Shown: positions 12,401-25,100 of the stretch, piece by piece | Numbering within the stretch: the stretch's first letter is position 1 | Layout: each line of letters begins with the position of its first letter | Assembly: GCA_031002005.1 (NCBI GenBank) | Contig: JARYHS010009186.1 | Span: 255,717,199 to 255,781,198, forward strand | Origin: Vandiemenella viatica | Taxonomy: Eukaryota > Arthropoda > Insecta > Orthoptera > Morabidae | Length of the DNA stretch: 64,000 bases | Direction: 5' to 3' | Program-made: the position numbers and the translations under genes | The notes under the pieces: generated by a model | Seen by the model: only the letters and a program-made list of their open reading frames with translations | Database searches by the model: none | Told to the model about the DNA's origin: nothing

Positions 12401-15400
12401 GATTGTTAACTGGCGATGATGAGTCATGTGCACTGTCATGTAAAGTCTGAAACTTGGACCACAAATAAACTAAATTAAAGACAGCAAGGGGAGTGTGCAA
12501 GTAGCATTACAAAGTTTAGAGTATAAACATAAATGTTATTAATTTTTCATTTAACTTAAGAATTGGAGATAAATAATACAAAACCAATAAAAATATTACT
12601 GATTACTGCAGCAAAACTTAAATTATAAACAAAAAAATTGAAACTAAAATAAGATGATATTGAGGACATTACTTAAAGGTTCTACAAAGTGAGCAACCAT
12701 TAAAAAATTAGAAACAAATTTTTGGTAATACCGTTTCAAGATTAAATTGAACCATCTTGCTGCAGTGCTCTGTCAGCTGTTTCGCTGTGTGAGAATATGA
12801 AAATATAAATCATTTATAATACTAACTACTAAACACTGAAGCTCTGATAACACAAAATGAATACAAAGTAACTAGCTAAACCACCCACACTTTGCTGTGG
12901 CTCAGTCTCAAGTGAAATTAAAGAGAAAGGCCAACTCTAGAACATATGACATAAAAAATATTCAGTTTCTAAACTTTGTATGCAAAGGTATACAGGGGGA
13001 AAAAAGAGAATGTTTTACCAAACATTTTTTTATTTGGTGATAGGCTATATTTTTTGTGTGTCCGTTTTCTGCATAAACATAAATATCAGACGCTTTACTG
13101 ACTGGAGCATGCGACAAATAATTGCCCATGAGAAAAGCAATCATTTTCTATCTTTTAACTGCACACTTGCAAATATTGTCCTAGCGATTTATTGATAGTC
13201 ATGTCGAATACAAGGTGTATTGGAAATTGAAATTGTTTGAACTTGAATGGCATGTTGGTTTAATCATGGTATTAGTATTTCTTCACCTTTATGAGGTCCA
13301 ATTAGAAAATTAAAGGGGATGAGGTGTTGGGTTCTTGTAAACAAAATTTAAACAATATTTTTCTCTTTGTTTTACAGTATACGTATTCTGTGTTCCATCA
13401 AAATCTGATAAAAACTGTGGAAATTGGAAATTAAGAGGAGTTGGGATAAAGGAGGAAAGGGGTTGGGTTTATGCAGACCAAATATTGACACTACTTTTTT
13501 TCTCTGTTTTAAAGTAAATGTGTGCGAAGTGCCATCGATATAGAATAAAAACTGTTGGTTTGTAAAAGAACATTGACAAAAATAAAGGGAGAGAATGGTT
13601 AGTGTTTTGCGAACGAAAGGTAGATAGTATTTTTTGTTTTGTTTTAAGGTATACATTGAAATCAGATTAAAATGGTGGGAATGTATCAAGAAAATTCACA
13701 AAATTAGGTGGAGTGGAAAGGGGGAGAGGTGTTGGTTTATGAAAACCAAATGTTGACAGTATTTTTCTGTTTTTTCCTCCTTTTTTGAGTATATTTGTGT
13801 AGAGTTACATTGAAATCAGATAAAATGTGTGAATTTGTATAAAAATTAAGGTATGTAAAGAGGGAGAGGAGGTTTTTGGATTTTTGTTTTTTAAAAACCT
13901 TCTTCGTGCTACCCACCACTTTCTCCAAAAATTTCAAGTCAATCAACTTACTGCATTTCGAGTTTTGTGAGCACAAACAAACGGAGGCTGAATTATATAT
14001 AACTTTGAATAAATATTTATTTATACAAATTTATTATTACCAGCATTTTTAGTTAAACGCATAAATGTCTAATATTCATACTTATTTTAAATTTGACTTG
14101 TTTCTCATTCTTGCTGAAAAGTGTTAACAAGAAACAGCTCACTCTCAGATTGTTAGCAGTGTAATTCCAGTCACCTTGCAATACCTAAGTTTAGTTGCTT
14201 CTAAAAATGATTCAATTCCCCTTATTTTCCAATCCCAATTCCCAATGGTGCTACATAAGCTTTACCACTTCTTCCTGTCACTACATATCTTTTGTTCCTG
14301 CACTTTTTCCAGCCTCAAGTCTCATAGCTCCATTTCTAATCTCATACAAGGGGAGGTTGCCAATTTTAAAAATCAGATTCGATTCGTACCGTGTGTGATA
14401 AAAGCTCATGGCCAGAGGTGTAATCTGGCTAAGCAATAACATGCACTTATTAGCCGTTGTCAAGAAAATCGACTTTGAAATATTCCATTATGTTCAAATA
14501 CTTTCTACATTATCGCGCAGCGAGCAAGCGCTCTGCCTCGTAAGCCTGTCATCGCTCGATCGAATTATCTTTTGCAGGCAACTTTTTATTTATTTATTCA
14601 AATGTGTACACAGATAATTCCCGGCAATTAATTTAAACAATCATGTATGTATGTATGTAAGTTATTTTAAAGGCCATTTGTTGTGAAAAAAACTGATGCT
14701 TTTAAATTTAATTAAGTTGTTATATTTAAAAAATATTTGCTGTGGCAGGAATGAAATACAGATATCATTACTCGACCGTTTCAGTTGTAGTACTGATGTT
14801 CACTCCTGCACCAGGGGACGGTATAGTCAGAACGAGATGCCATTAGTTTTCAACGAAAAAAGGCATTTAAAAAAATTATTATATGCATAATTGTTGAAAC
14901 TGATTGCCATAAATTAAGTGTAGACACATTTGAATAAATAAAAAAAGTTGCTCTCTGCCTCATGCGCACCTTTAAATCTCTGTAACTTAGAGAGTATTTG
15001 AACGTAATAGAATATTTCAATGCCGATTTTCTCAACTATGGCAAAGAAGCACATGTAATTGCTTTGCCACATTTCACCTCGGGCCATGAGTTTTTATTAC
15101 ATACAGTATGATTTGTTTCTGAATTTTACAATTGGAAGCCTCCACTTGTTAGTCCATTCTTCCTTTCACTGAGTCTTCTGCCATTTAGTTTTTTATAGCA
15201 ACACTTCTTGGTCCCTTTCACTGTGGTTTTCATTGTACTATGATGTCAATAAAAATCCCTTGGATTTTAGTGTTCATATTTTCATAAGTCATGGTCTTTA
15301 ATAATGGTTTTTGGGAAGTCCATTTCAGCTTCCTAGAGTTCACTTTCTTCCCTACTTAAAAGCCTGTGTAGCTCCTCTCTGTAACTAAGAAATAGCTTAA

Positions 15401-16097
15401 AAAACATGCTGAATATAGTTAGTTTGTGCTTTCTGCTGTATTTCTTATCCAGAAAATGTTATTTCATTAAAGAGGTTTGTGGATGCTACTGCTTTTTGAA
15501 GTGCCTCCTTATTTACACTACAGTCCTCTAAAAAGATGCTTCCAATCTGGTTATGTGTAGAAAAACATTTGGACCTGCTCCTTTCCCATCAACAGTTATT
15601 TCCACCATCTTTTTTAGCTTATTTTATGTCAAAGTTTTTGTTTCTTTCCATATTATTACATCATGAGCCCTTGATAGAATTTTTAATGACTTAGTCAGTT
15701 ACTAAGGCAAAGAGTAGTAACGTAAGAGCACTTGGTTATGCTACAGTATGCTTGTTATCAAAGAAAAATACTTGTTGCCCACCTAACAATAATCGTATAA
15801 AATGAAGCACCTACAAAAATAGTAGATTCTACTAGAACAAGGGAAATTTTGTTTTCTGTTGTTCATTGCAATGCAGATATAATGCTGTAAAAATGAAGAC
15901 TTTTCTGACATATGGTTGCAATAAAATCTTCACAGGTGTACTGCCATATTTTACACCGGTGCAGATTTCATTACAGTTATTATGCCACATAAAGTAATAT
16001 TTTCAGTTCTTGGTGTACAGACTAAAGCACTGTCAATTTCACATAGTAATTCCCTGAAACAACTTTTTTTTATCATTTAAGCCAAGTGTAATTATTA

Positions 16098-16136
<39 letters not shown>

Positions 16137-19100
16137 TTACAGTAGCTAGTTGTCACCACACCTAAAGAAAACACGGCACTCACCCTCTGCAATGTTCTAC
16201 TCGTGATGAAGGGTTAAGACTAGCAAATTGCAATGTCTCGTGTGTACATGTCTGTTTTGTATGTCCATGTTGTTTTGCCGTCATCTACGGTAAGCAGTGG
16301 TTCTTTATTCTAATTTGTAATACCGTTTCACTGCTTAGTCCACTATTTCGTTGCTACTAATATAATCATTCTCAGCAGTTCCCATTTACTTTCTTGGTCT
16401 GCTTTGTGCACAAACCACTCTTTTTCACCACTTGTCACCATCTTGGTTCCAACCTCTCCTCTCTTCTGTATTCTTTCACTCATCTCAGCCATCTGTCCCT
16501 TGTGGATCGTTTGCCATGGATCTTCATTTCGTGAACCTTCCTCAGTATTCTCCGCTCCTCAGTCTAACATGCTCATACCATCTCAGTCTGGTCTTCACTA
16601 CATTTCCTAAAGGGGTACCTCTTTTATAGTGTCTCTAAAGATTTCATTCCTTATCCTGTCCATTCTTGTAACACCTATTCTGCCCCTCGGAAATTTCATT
16701 TCACTTGATTGCATCCTGTTAAAATCCTGCTTCTTCAGTGTCCAGGTGTCAGTGTCATACATATTTGCAATGCAGCACACGCTGCAGTGGCAATTTTGCT
16801 ACAGACCTATTTTTACTTTTTCTTTTACCCTCCTACTTTTCCCTCTACAAATGTTATGTGTTAAACTTTGGCGTGTGCACACCTACCAAAACCACATGGA
16901 CCATTTTCTAAAGCATGAATAAGGTTTAAACCGAAATATTGCGGCCTTCAACTTTGGTGACTGATGAGTCATTTTCCCTATCCTTTGTTATTTTTAAATT
17001 CTTTCAGCATTTTTGGTATATTATTCATCAATTCCCTTGGTAATTTATTCCAATCCCTGACCCCTTACCTATAAAAGAAAGTCTACACCCTTAAGCCTGA
17101 AATTGAGTGCCAGCTTCTGGTCATGGTCACATTTTCTCTTCCATGTACCTCTCTTAATTCTTCTACTAATATATTTACATGCCTCATCACCAATATACAT
17201 CTTGTATACTCCCACAACTCTCTTAACACTGTAGCTGTGGGATACGAATATGGTTTTTGCAATACATTGAACCCTTACTTGCCTACCTGTTCAATATCAG
17301 GCTTAGACACTTCTTAAAAATGATTCTGCCAGCCTTCCTCTTTTACTTATCTTACCAAGATGCCCTCTGCTTTCCTCTACAACACTTCCCAGGTAATTGA
17401 AATTATTCACCTTCTTCAGCCGTATCCCTGCCATCACAATTTCGCTGGTTATTCCGTTCTTTCCGTATATTCACTTATCTGTACATTAAATTTCATATGA
17501 TACTCACCCACACTTTCTGCCCATACTCAACTTCATCTTCACCACTACCCCACATCATTGTTATTAGCATATACACCTAAAAACTAGGGTATGGTATTAA
17601 AACCACTGATTACCAAAAATGACTTCAGGAGACAGTCAGCTCGTGAAAAAGACAGAATCACAATGAAACATTGTAATTACTACGTACACCATATTCTGCT
17701 GCTGCGCAAGTGTTTATAGGCAATAATTGTGATGTTTCTTGTGTGTTTATGCCTTTTTTTACATTTTGAGGCCAGCTGTGATCTAGGATTTCCCAATCCT
17801 AATATTTGTTTTGCTATCCATCATCTTTTGTTTTCTTGCAATCTTTATATCTAATATAACAGGAAATTATAGATGTTGGATAGAAAATAAAAATCATGGT
17901 TGGAAAATAAATCGCAGCTTACCACAGATCATGGCACAATGGTGTCAACACATGAAAAAGATGTGAACATACATAAAAATGGAAATTTTCACATCTGTAC
18001 CATACATCGTCAAAATAGCATGGCATGTGCAAAGCATGTGTTCTTTTACTGAAGAAGAGTATAGATCTGAAACTTTCCGTGTTTCTTGTCTATAAACGCC
18101 ATCCTGCTGTCTTCTTTGGTAAGTGATGGTTTATTTACTTATCATAATTTGTATTTACATAGATGATGATAATTAGAATGAAAACTATTTTATGTAGTGA
18201 AAGTAATGAATGACCCTATCACTTACCACAGATGAAGGCTGGAGAACAGTTACCAACACATAAACATTAACACATTTTACAATATTTTAAAACAAAACTT
18301 ATTCAGATTTGGCAAGGAGATCAGATGAGTATAAATTGATAGTTACCATATATATAATAACAATGAGCAGGAAAATGCTTTAAGGCAATAAAACTAAGGA
18401 AGGATAGGGACTTATGACCAAATATTTACCACAGATGAAGGCAGCTGGGACTACGAACACACAAAAAAAAAACAAAAAAAAAAACCACAAGAGAAGCGCA
18501 ATATTTTGGCAGGCAGCCTTATTCATTCAGAAGTGAAACACCAGTCTGAGTCAGTACAATATTAAACAATGAAATCAAAGGCACTAAGTAGTGAAAAGGA
18601 ATTAAATTAGGGTAGGGAAATGAGCCACCACTTATGTTTAGATGATGGATGTGGGGCGCGATCACACAGAAAAGACAAAAACACAACAGGTAAAGAAATT
18701 TTTGGGACAAGCCCTTTATCAACAGGAGAACATTATGGGAGGTGGGTGATGTTGGAGACTGTCTCCCAGAAATATATATACCAATAGGGTGATAAACCAA
18801 CACTTTCTGTAGATGATGGCAAGACTGAGTCAACATTCAAAAATGACACAAACACACATGAAACATTGCAATTATCATGTATACATGCCATCTTCATCAG
18901 TAGGACATTGCAAAATAAAAATATAAGTGATATTTTTTAATATGTTTAATAACATACTGAAATTGAATTGCACTTCAGTACAGAAAAACATGACACCATG
19001 AGACTTAATTTTTCAAGGAATGTGTATGTGGCATGATCAAAAAATATGGTGAATGAATTTTTATAGCATTAACTGTTGGCGCTACATCCATTTGTTGTAA

Positions 19101-22100
19101 TATGTCCATTGGCCTAACTAGCTGAGACTGGTATTTTCAAGATTGAACAGGTTGTGGCTTGTTAGTAAACTGCCAGAGTGAGGTTGTGTTTAACGTGTCT
19201 ATTGCTCATCATGGCTTTCGAACATTAATTTTTGTTGTTAAGTTGAAAAAATGTGCCAGACATGTTCATGAAATTTTAAAATCAGTGTATGGCGATAATG
19301 TGGTAACTACGAAGACTGATTACAAGTGTTTTTTTCTTTCTGTTATCAGTCTCTCGACTGGTTTGATGCAATTCTCCATTCCTTCCTATCTTGCACCAAC
19401 CTCTTCATCTCAACATATTCCTTACAACCCACATTCTCAATTACCTGCTTCATATATTCTAATCTCTGTCTTCCTCTACAGTTCTTACCTTTCACCGTTC
19501 CCTCCACTAACAAATTAATCAATCCTGTATATCTCAAAATATGACCTACCATCCTGTCTCTTCTTTTTGTAAGACTCTTCCACAAACTTTTTTCCTCACC
19601 CATCATTTCCAAAACTCATTTATTTGATATTTTATCTGTCCATTTAATTTTCAACATCCTTATGCTGTACCATATTTTAAATTAGGGGTGGTATTAGCGA
19701 TTTAGAAGCAGAAATGATTCAGGATGTCCACCAAACTCAAAAACAGTCGAAAACATGCAAAAAGTGCGAAATTTGTTTGTTCAAACAGGTAAATGACTAT
19801 TTGAGAGCTTATTATAAGACTTAACATCTCATACCGGTCTATGCAAAGCATTTTAATCGATAATTTGCAAATGAGATGAAAGTGCAAAATTTGTTCCCAG
19901 ATTTTTGAGTGACGAACAGAAAGAAAGTTGTGTCTCAGTTTAGACAGAATCGTAGGGTCGTCTTCATGCTGATCCAGACGTCATGGCCAAAATTGTAACT
20001 GGAGATGAAAGTTGGGTCTAGGATTATGACTTTGAGGTGAAAATTCAGAGTTCCCAATGGAAAACCAGTGACTCCTATCACCCTAAAAACGCATGTCAGT
20101 CAAACTTGAACATCAAGGTGATTCCCATTGTTTCTTTTTTTTTTAATAGTGAGGACATAGTGTGATCAGAATTCATTCCAACGGTAACAACTGTAATCTT
20201 CAAATTATGCTAGGGGGTACTGCAATGTTTGCACAATGGTGTATGAAGAAAGATACCAGAAAAATGGGCCAATGGTTCCTTTTCAAATATGACAATGCAC
20301 CATGTCACTAGTCACTTTTGATTAATGAATTTTTTACTCAATCTTTGTGATGTTTATAACTTAGATTATGAACTGGTTACAGTACAGGAATAAGTATTGT
20401 TGAGTGTGTAGAATTCTAGGAAGTACTTGCAATAAGAATTTTTCATTTTGTATGTAACATACAATCTTATCTTCTACCCTCCTTATTGTTATTACAGAAA
20501 CATACACGTTAAGAACTATTATTGACAGTGAACAATTACAGTGTTCACTTAACTGAGACAACTAGCTGAGACTTCATGTGTTGATAGAACATTTACATTT
20601 GGGCCTGTCAAGTGGTTGATCCGGGGTTCTATTTTGAATCTAGGCATCCATATTTCAGTTTTCCATTGATTCCTTAAAATCATTCTTGAAATATGACTGT
20701 ATTTTTCCTTGATAAAGAAACAGTTTTCTTCATGTCATCTTTTAGCATTTCAATGATTGCTTTGATGGTAGCAAATTATTTATTTACTCATTACAACAGT
20801 ACTGCAATACAATTTAGTTTCACTGTTATTTGCTGGTTAGTGCACAGCATTTTTCATATTTTTGTTGCAGACTGAAGAAGAGGCCAGCAAAATTATTGAC
20901 ACTACTGTTTCTACTCCTCTGGAGAAAACCTATTCTTCTGCTGCATCTGCAAAGGTATTTGAATAGTCAATTCATGAGTCCTAAGCAATTTTTCTTTCAT
21001 GTCGCATTGCTTTGAACTTAAACAGTTACTTTCTGTATTCAAGTAGTAAAGTCTGAAAGGGAAACAAGACCTATTCAGATAATTAGAGCACATCTGGTTC
21101 AGTCTTATTGCTCATGGTTGATAATTGTGACTGCCCACTATGAAGAGCCCTAATTCCTGGCATGCAATGTCACTTGTCACCAATCTTCAAAATTATTTGC
21201 TACCTTGTAATTGTTCTTGCACAGAGGGGTTCCTTGAATTTAATTCTTCATGCTATCAGTTTCAGTTTTTCTCATAAGACCAAAAAACTTTTGAAATCTA
21301 TACTATTATAAATCTGTATTGAGGACATGTCTGTTTCTTCCAGTATCACATATAAAGTACTTAACAGATTGTGATAGGGTTTCCACATTTTGGAATCTCA
21401 TTTAAAATCTGAGGTATGTTTTCTGATGCTGAATTCCTGGTATAACACTGAATGCTGATGTTGTTACAGACAGTTCATTTATTCCTTTTATAGCAGGTTC
21501 CCCTAAAGTACCATAGTTTTTGTGATCAGATACTTCAGCAAGGGATCATTAGAAATCCTGGTAGATGTTTGCCTTTTAGGAAGACTTTTCTTGTCTCAAG
21601 GTATTTTTAAGGTGTGCTAAAAATTTACAACCCTCATCAAACTTTTGTTTGTTTGTTCTGTATCATTTGATTTCTAAACCATTGATTTAATGGATGTTTC
21701 ATACATTCCTTACAGATCACCAAACAGTTCACTTTAAATTTTAAACTTGTGTATTATGTTCTTTGTGATAGTTGAGATTGATGTGCCCGTAGACATAAGT
21801 TTAAATTAGTTTAGATTTTACCTGCCAGACAAAAGTTTCAAATGTATGCTTCCTATGATCTAGTGTTCTCTGTACGTTTAAAGGAAATGTTCGTACTTTG
21901 ATACAAGGATAAAAGTACCCTGTCTTGAATTATTAATTTAAGAAACATCTGTAATCTAAAACAGTTCAACCTTACATACATAGTATGTTCTGATATGTTT
22001 TACTGTGTCCAAATTAAAGCTAAAATGTCGTTTGCAGGTCAAACCTGAAGAAGAAGACTCAGTAGTTAAACATGTAGAAACTGAGGCTACTGAGGCCACA

Positions 22101-25100
22101 AGAGGAGAAGCAACAAAACCAAAGGTAGAGTTCGCAAGTAATGTAGATGAATCTCCATCCCAGGCACAAGTGGTTGTGGTGGGTATGGATGTAACAGCTA
22201 GCTGTGAAGGAGGCAGCCGTTGGAGTCGACCCGATACACCTGTACCACCTGTTGACCTTAGTGTTCTTTCTAGTAACTCACGAAGTCGAAGTGCCACACC
22301 TGGCCCGACAGATGTAGAAACCCCTTCTATCATGTTAGAGAGATCTCTTCCCTCTCACTCACAGTTACTTGTATCAGATTCAGAAACACACACAGAACCA
22401 GCAGGAGTTGCAACTGGATCTGGAGCAGATCCACCTGTTGTGCTGAGTGGTAAAGTGACACTATCACTTATCAGTCTTCAAGAGGCTCTCGAGGCAGAAG
22501 AGGAACAGGAGAGGTTGCAAAAGCAACGTGAGGCAGAACAACGAAAACAGATTGAGGATGAGCGAAAGGCCAAAGAGGAGGAGAAAAGACAAGAAGAAGA
22601 ACAGAGGAAAAAACATGAGGAGGAGGAGCAGAGAAAATGGCAAGAGGAAGAAAGGAAACGACGAGAGGAGGAACAAAAGCAACAAGAGGAGGAGAGGAAG
22701 CGGCGAGAGGAAGAGGAGAGAAAGTGGCGAGAGGAAGAGGAGAGAAAGAGACGAAAGGAGGAGGAGAGAAAGAGACGAGAGGAAGAGGAGAGAAAGAGAC
22801 GAGAGGAAGAGGAGAGAAAGAGGCGAGATGAGGAGGAGGAGAGAAAGAGGCGAGAGGAGGAGGAGAGAAAGAGGCGAGAGGAGGAGGAGAGAAAGAGGCG
22901 AGAGGAGGAGGAGAGAAAACTACGAGAGGAGGAGGAGGAGAGAAAAAGGCGAGATGAGGAGGAGAGAAAGAGACGAGAGGAGGAGGAGGAGAGAAAGAGG
23001 CGAGAGGAAGAGGAGAGAAAGAGGCGAGATGAGGAGGAGAGGAAGCGGCGAGAGAAAGAGGAGGAGAGTAAACAACAGGAGGAAGAAGAAGAGGAGGAGG
23101 AAGAGGAAGAGGAGGAATCACAAGAAGAAGATGATGGACAACAAGAAAAATTGCAGCCGGCATTGCCAACTCGACATGTACAACAAGAAACTGAAGTTGA
23201 GAGGCAGCAAGTATGAAAGCAATAATTTACTTCATTATTGCTGAATGCCATCCCTTTCTAACAAACACTTATCCCTAATACAGTAAGCCTTTTGCCCCAT
23301 CGTTTTTTTTTTTTTTTTTTGTATTGTTACTTTTAAAGAATATAACCTACATTTTTGTGTGTTGTATTAGGTGTGTGATGTGTAGCAGTAATATATTGTA
23401 AATACTGGACCTAAATATTAAAAAAAGGCTCAGCATGGATTTCAAGTTATGATTTTGGTGTTGAAATGTTCTTAATCATCACCTAATTGTAAAAGTTTTA
23501 TAATTCTATTGATCCCAAATTTAATAATTTGATAATACAAATGCTTTCTATTGATAAAAAGTGTCACAGTAGCGCACTAACATGAATGTAAAGAAATCTA
23601 AAGTCATACTCATATCATTAATCTTTTCTTTTATAATTTTACGTGGAGTGTTTCACTAAGGACCTCTTTTTAAACAGCTTATGTTACAGTTAACACATCA
23701 CTAGCAAGGTAAAAAAAAACTAATATGTTGTCACTTGCTCACTTAAATCATGATAAACATTTCATCTGCAAGAAGTGTCTAGACCAACTAGTGGTTTTAG
23801 CATTTTAGCATTTTAACATACAGTAAAAAATTGATACTAATTTGTTGAAACTTTCACTTTAAAATTTTCAGCTTCTCTGACATCACATCAAAATGAAACA
23901 TATCCTATTTTACGCCCTGGTACTATGTGACCAGTATCTCTTGCATGAAGTGCATTGAAAAATAATAATAATTTGTGAACACTTTTATTAAATTTTTAAG
24001 CTTTCTGACTTCATGTTAAAATCAAACATACCCTATTTTACTCTCTGGACCATGGGCTGTACACTATTCAAAGCCCCATAAAAATCCAAGCAGTAGTTTT
24101 TCCATGAATCCCACTCATCCAAACAGGATCACGGTCAGTGAAATTAAAGTTGCATTTCATAGTTTGTGTTTGCAGCCTGATATAAGTATAGATTAGATTT
24201 TGTGTTGGAGTTCGTGATAGGGAGTTATTGGAAATGCCGCATTATTTAAAATTGAGTTACAGAGAAATAAATCATTCTTCAATCATCTCATAGATAATCT
24301 GTATAATATCCAGGCAGAATCATGCAGGCTCTTGGAAAGTTCTTTGGGGGTCTGGTTTTATTCTAAATATGAATTATGAGTCTTGCCTAGAAACTTATCT
24401 GCCTCAACCACATTAATCTGAGTTTCCTGTTTCAGTGATGAGTAAATTTGCAGAATGTTCTAAGAAGCTGATATTTGTTTTTTCAAAATTTCATGTTTTG
24501 TTTCCATGGCAATATCATCCATCTTAATGGGAAGCATTAACCTTCCAGTGGCCCTGGTGTCAGTAGTGTACATAAATGTACATGATCTTTATACTTCCTG
24601 AATTCACTCTTTGTATTTACTGCCAGGTCTCCAGTTATTGCCAGTTATGCATTCACACCACAAGTTAATAATGTAGACATTGTATTCATGGAAATCTGTA
24701 TACTGTCTAGCCAGTTACAAAAAGAAATATTTCCAATTTTCAAGACATATATTCACACACATGTATGGCAATAAATGCTTCAAATGCTATAGATTTCCAT
24801 ACTTTGCCTGAAAACGTAAATATCAACTCATTATTTAGAATGCATAACTTTCATAGTGTTTCTGGAAAATTAAATTTGTAGAATAAAAATTAAAAGTCAC
24901 TAATACTAAATTCGGGTGTTGCAACAAAAACAAAAATAACGGACTAAATTTTCATCGCTATTGTATTAACGTGGTTTTACATGCTGAAGTCATTTGCAGA
25001 GACTGGCTTGCAAAATAGTGAAGTGAGGAACCCTGAAAATTTTAGTTTGCTTTGTTCAAAATGAAAATTTTTCAATTTGAAGGTGAGGAAACGGTCTAAA

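Larger units (their letters stand above)
3473..20870 (+). other. 17.4-kb RIC3 intron filled with transposon debris
   Basis: The intron runs from the donor at 3473 to the acceptor TTTTTGTTGCAG ending at 20870, both phase 0. It contains a Penelope-like element (6547-7608), a fold-back MITE (9589-9836), a diverged tandem array (13314-13990), pieces of non-LTR retrotransposons (16430-17340), Penelope terminal-repeat copies (16141-18910) and a broken mariner (19180-20340). The stretches 4020-6530, 7630-9580, 9840-13300 and 14000-16090 are AT-rich and show nothing I can name. Confidence 0.7.

Noticed and set aside
17590..18910. CRISPR-like repeat array
   Set aside because: The genome is eukaryotic, the repeats are diverged, spacing is irregular and the units match a retroelement terminal repeat.
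22464..23251. Long Pro/Leu-rich and Ser-rich open frames on the minus strand and Arg-rich frames on the plus strand over the RIC3 repeat exon
   Set aside because: They are mirror images of the GAGGAGAAA-type coding minisatellite; only the +22005 frame is bounded by good splice sites and continues in phase into the next exon.
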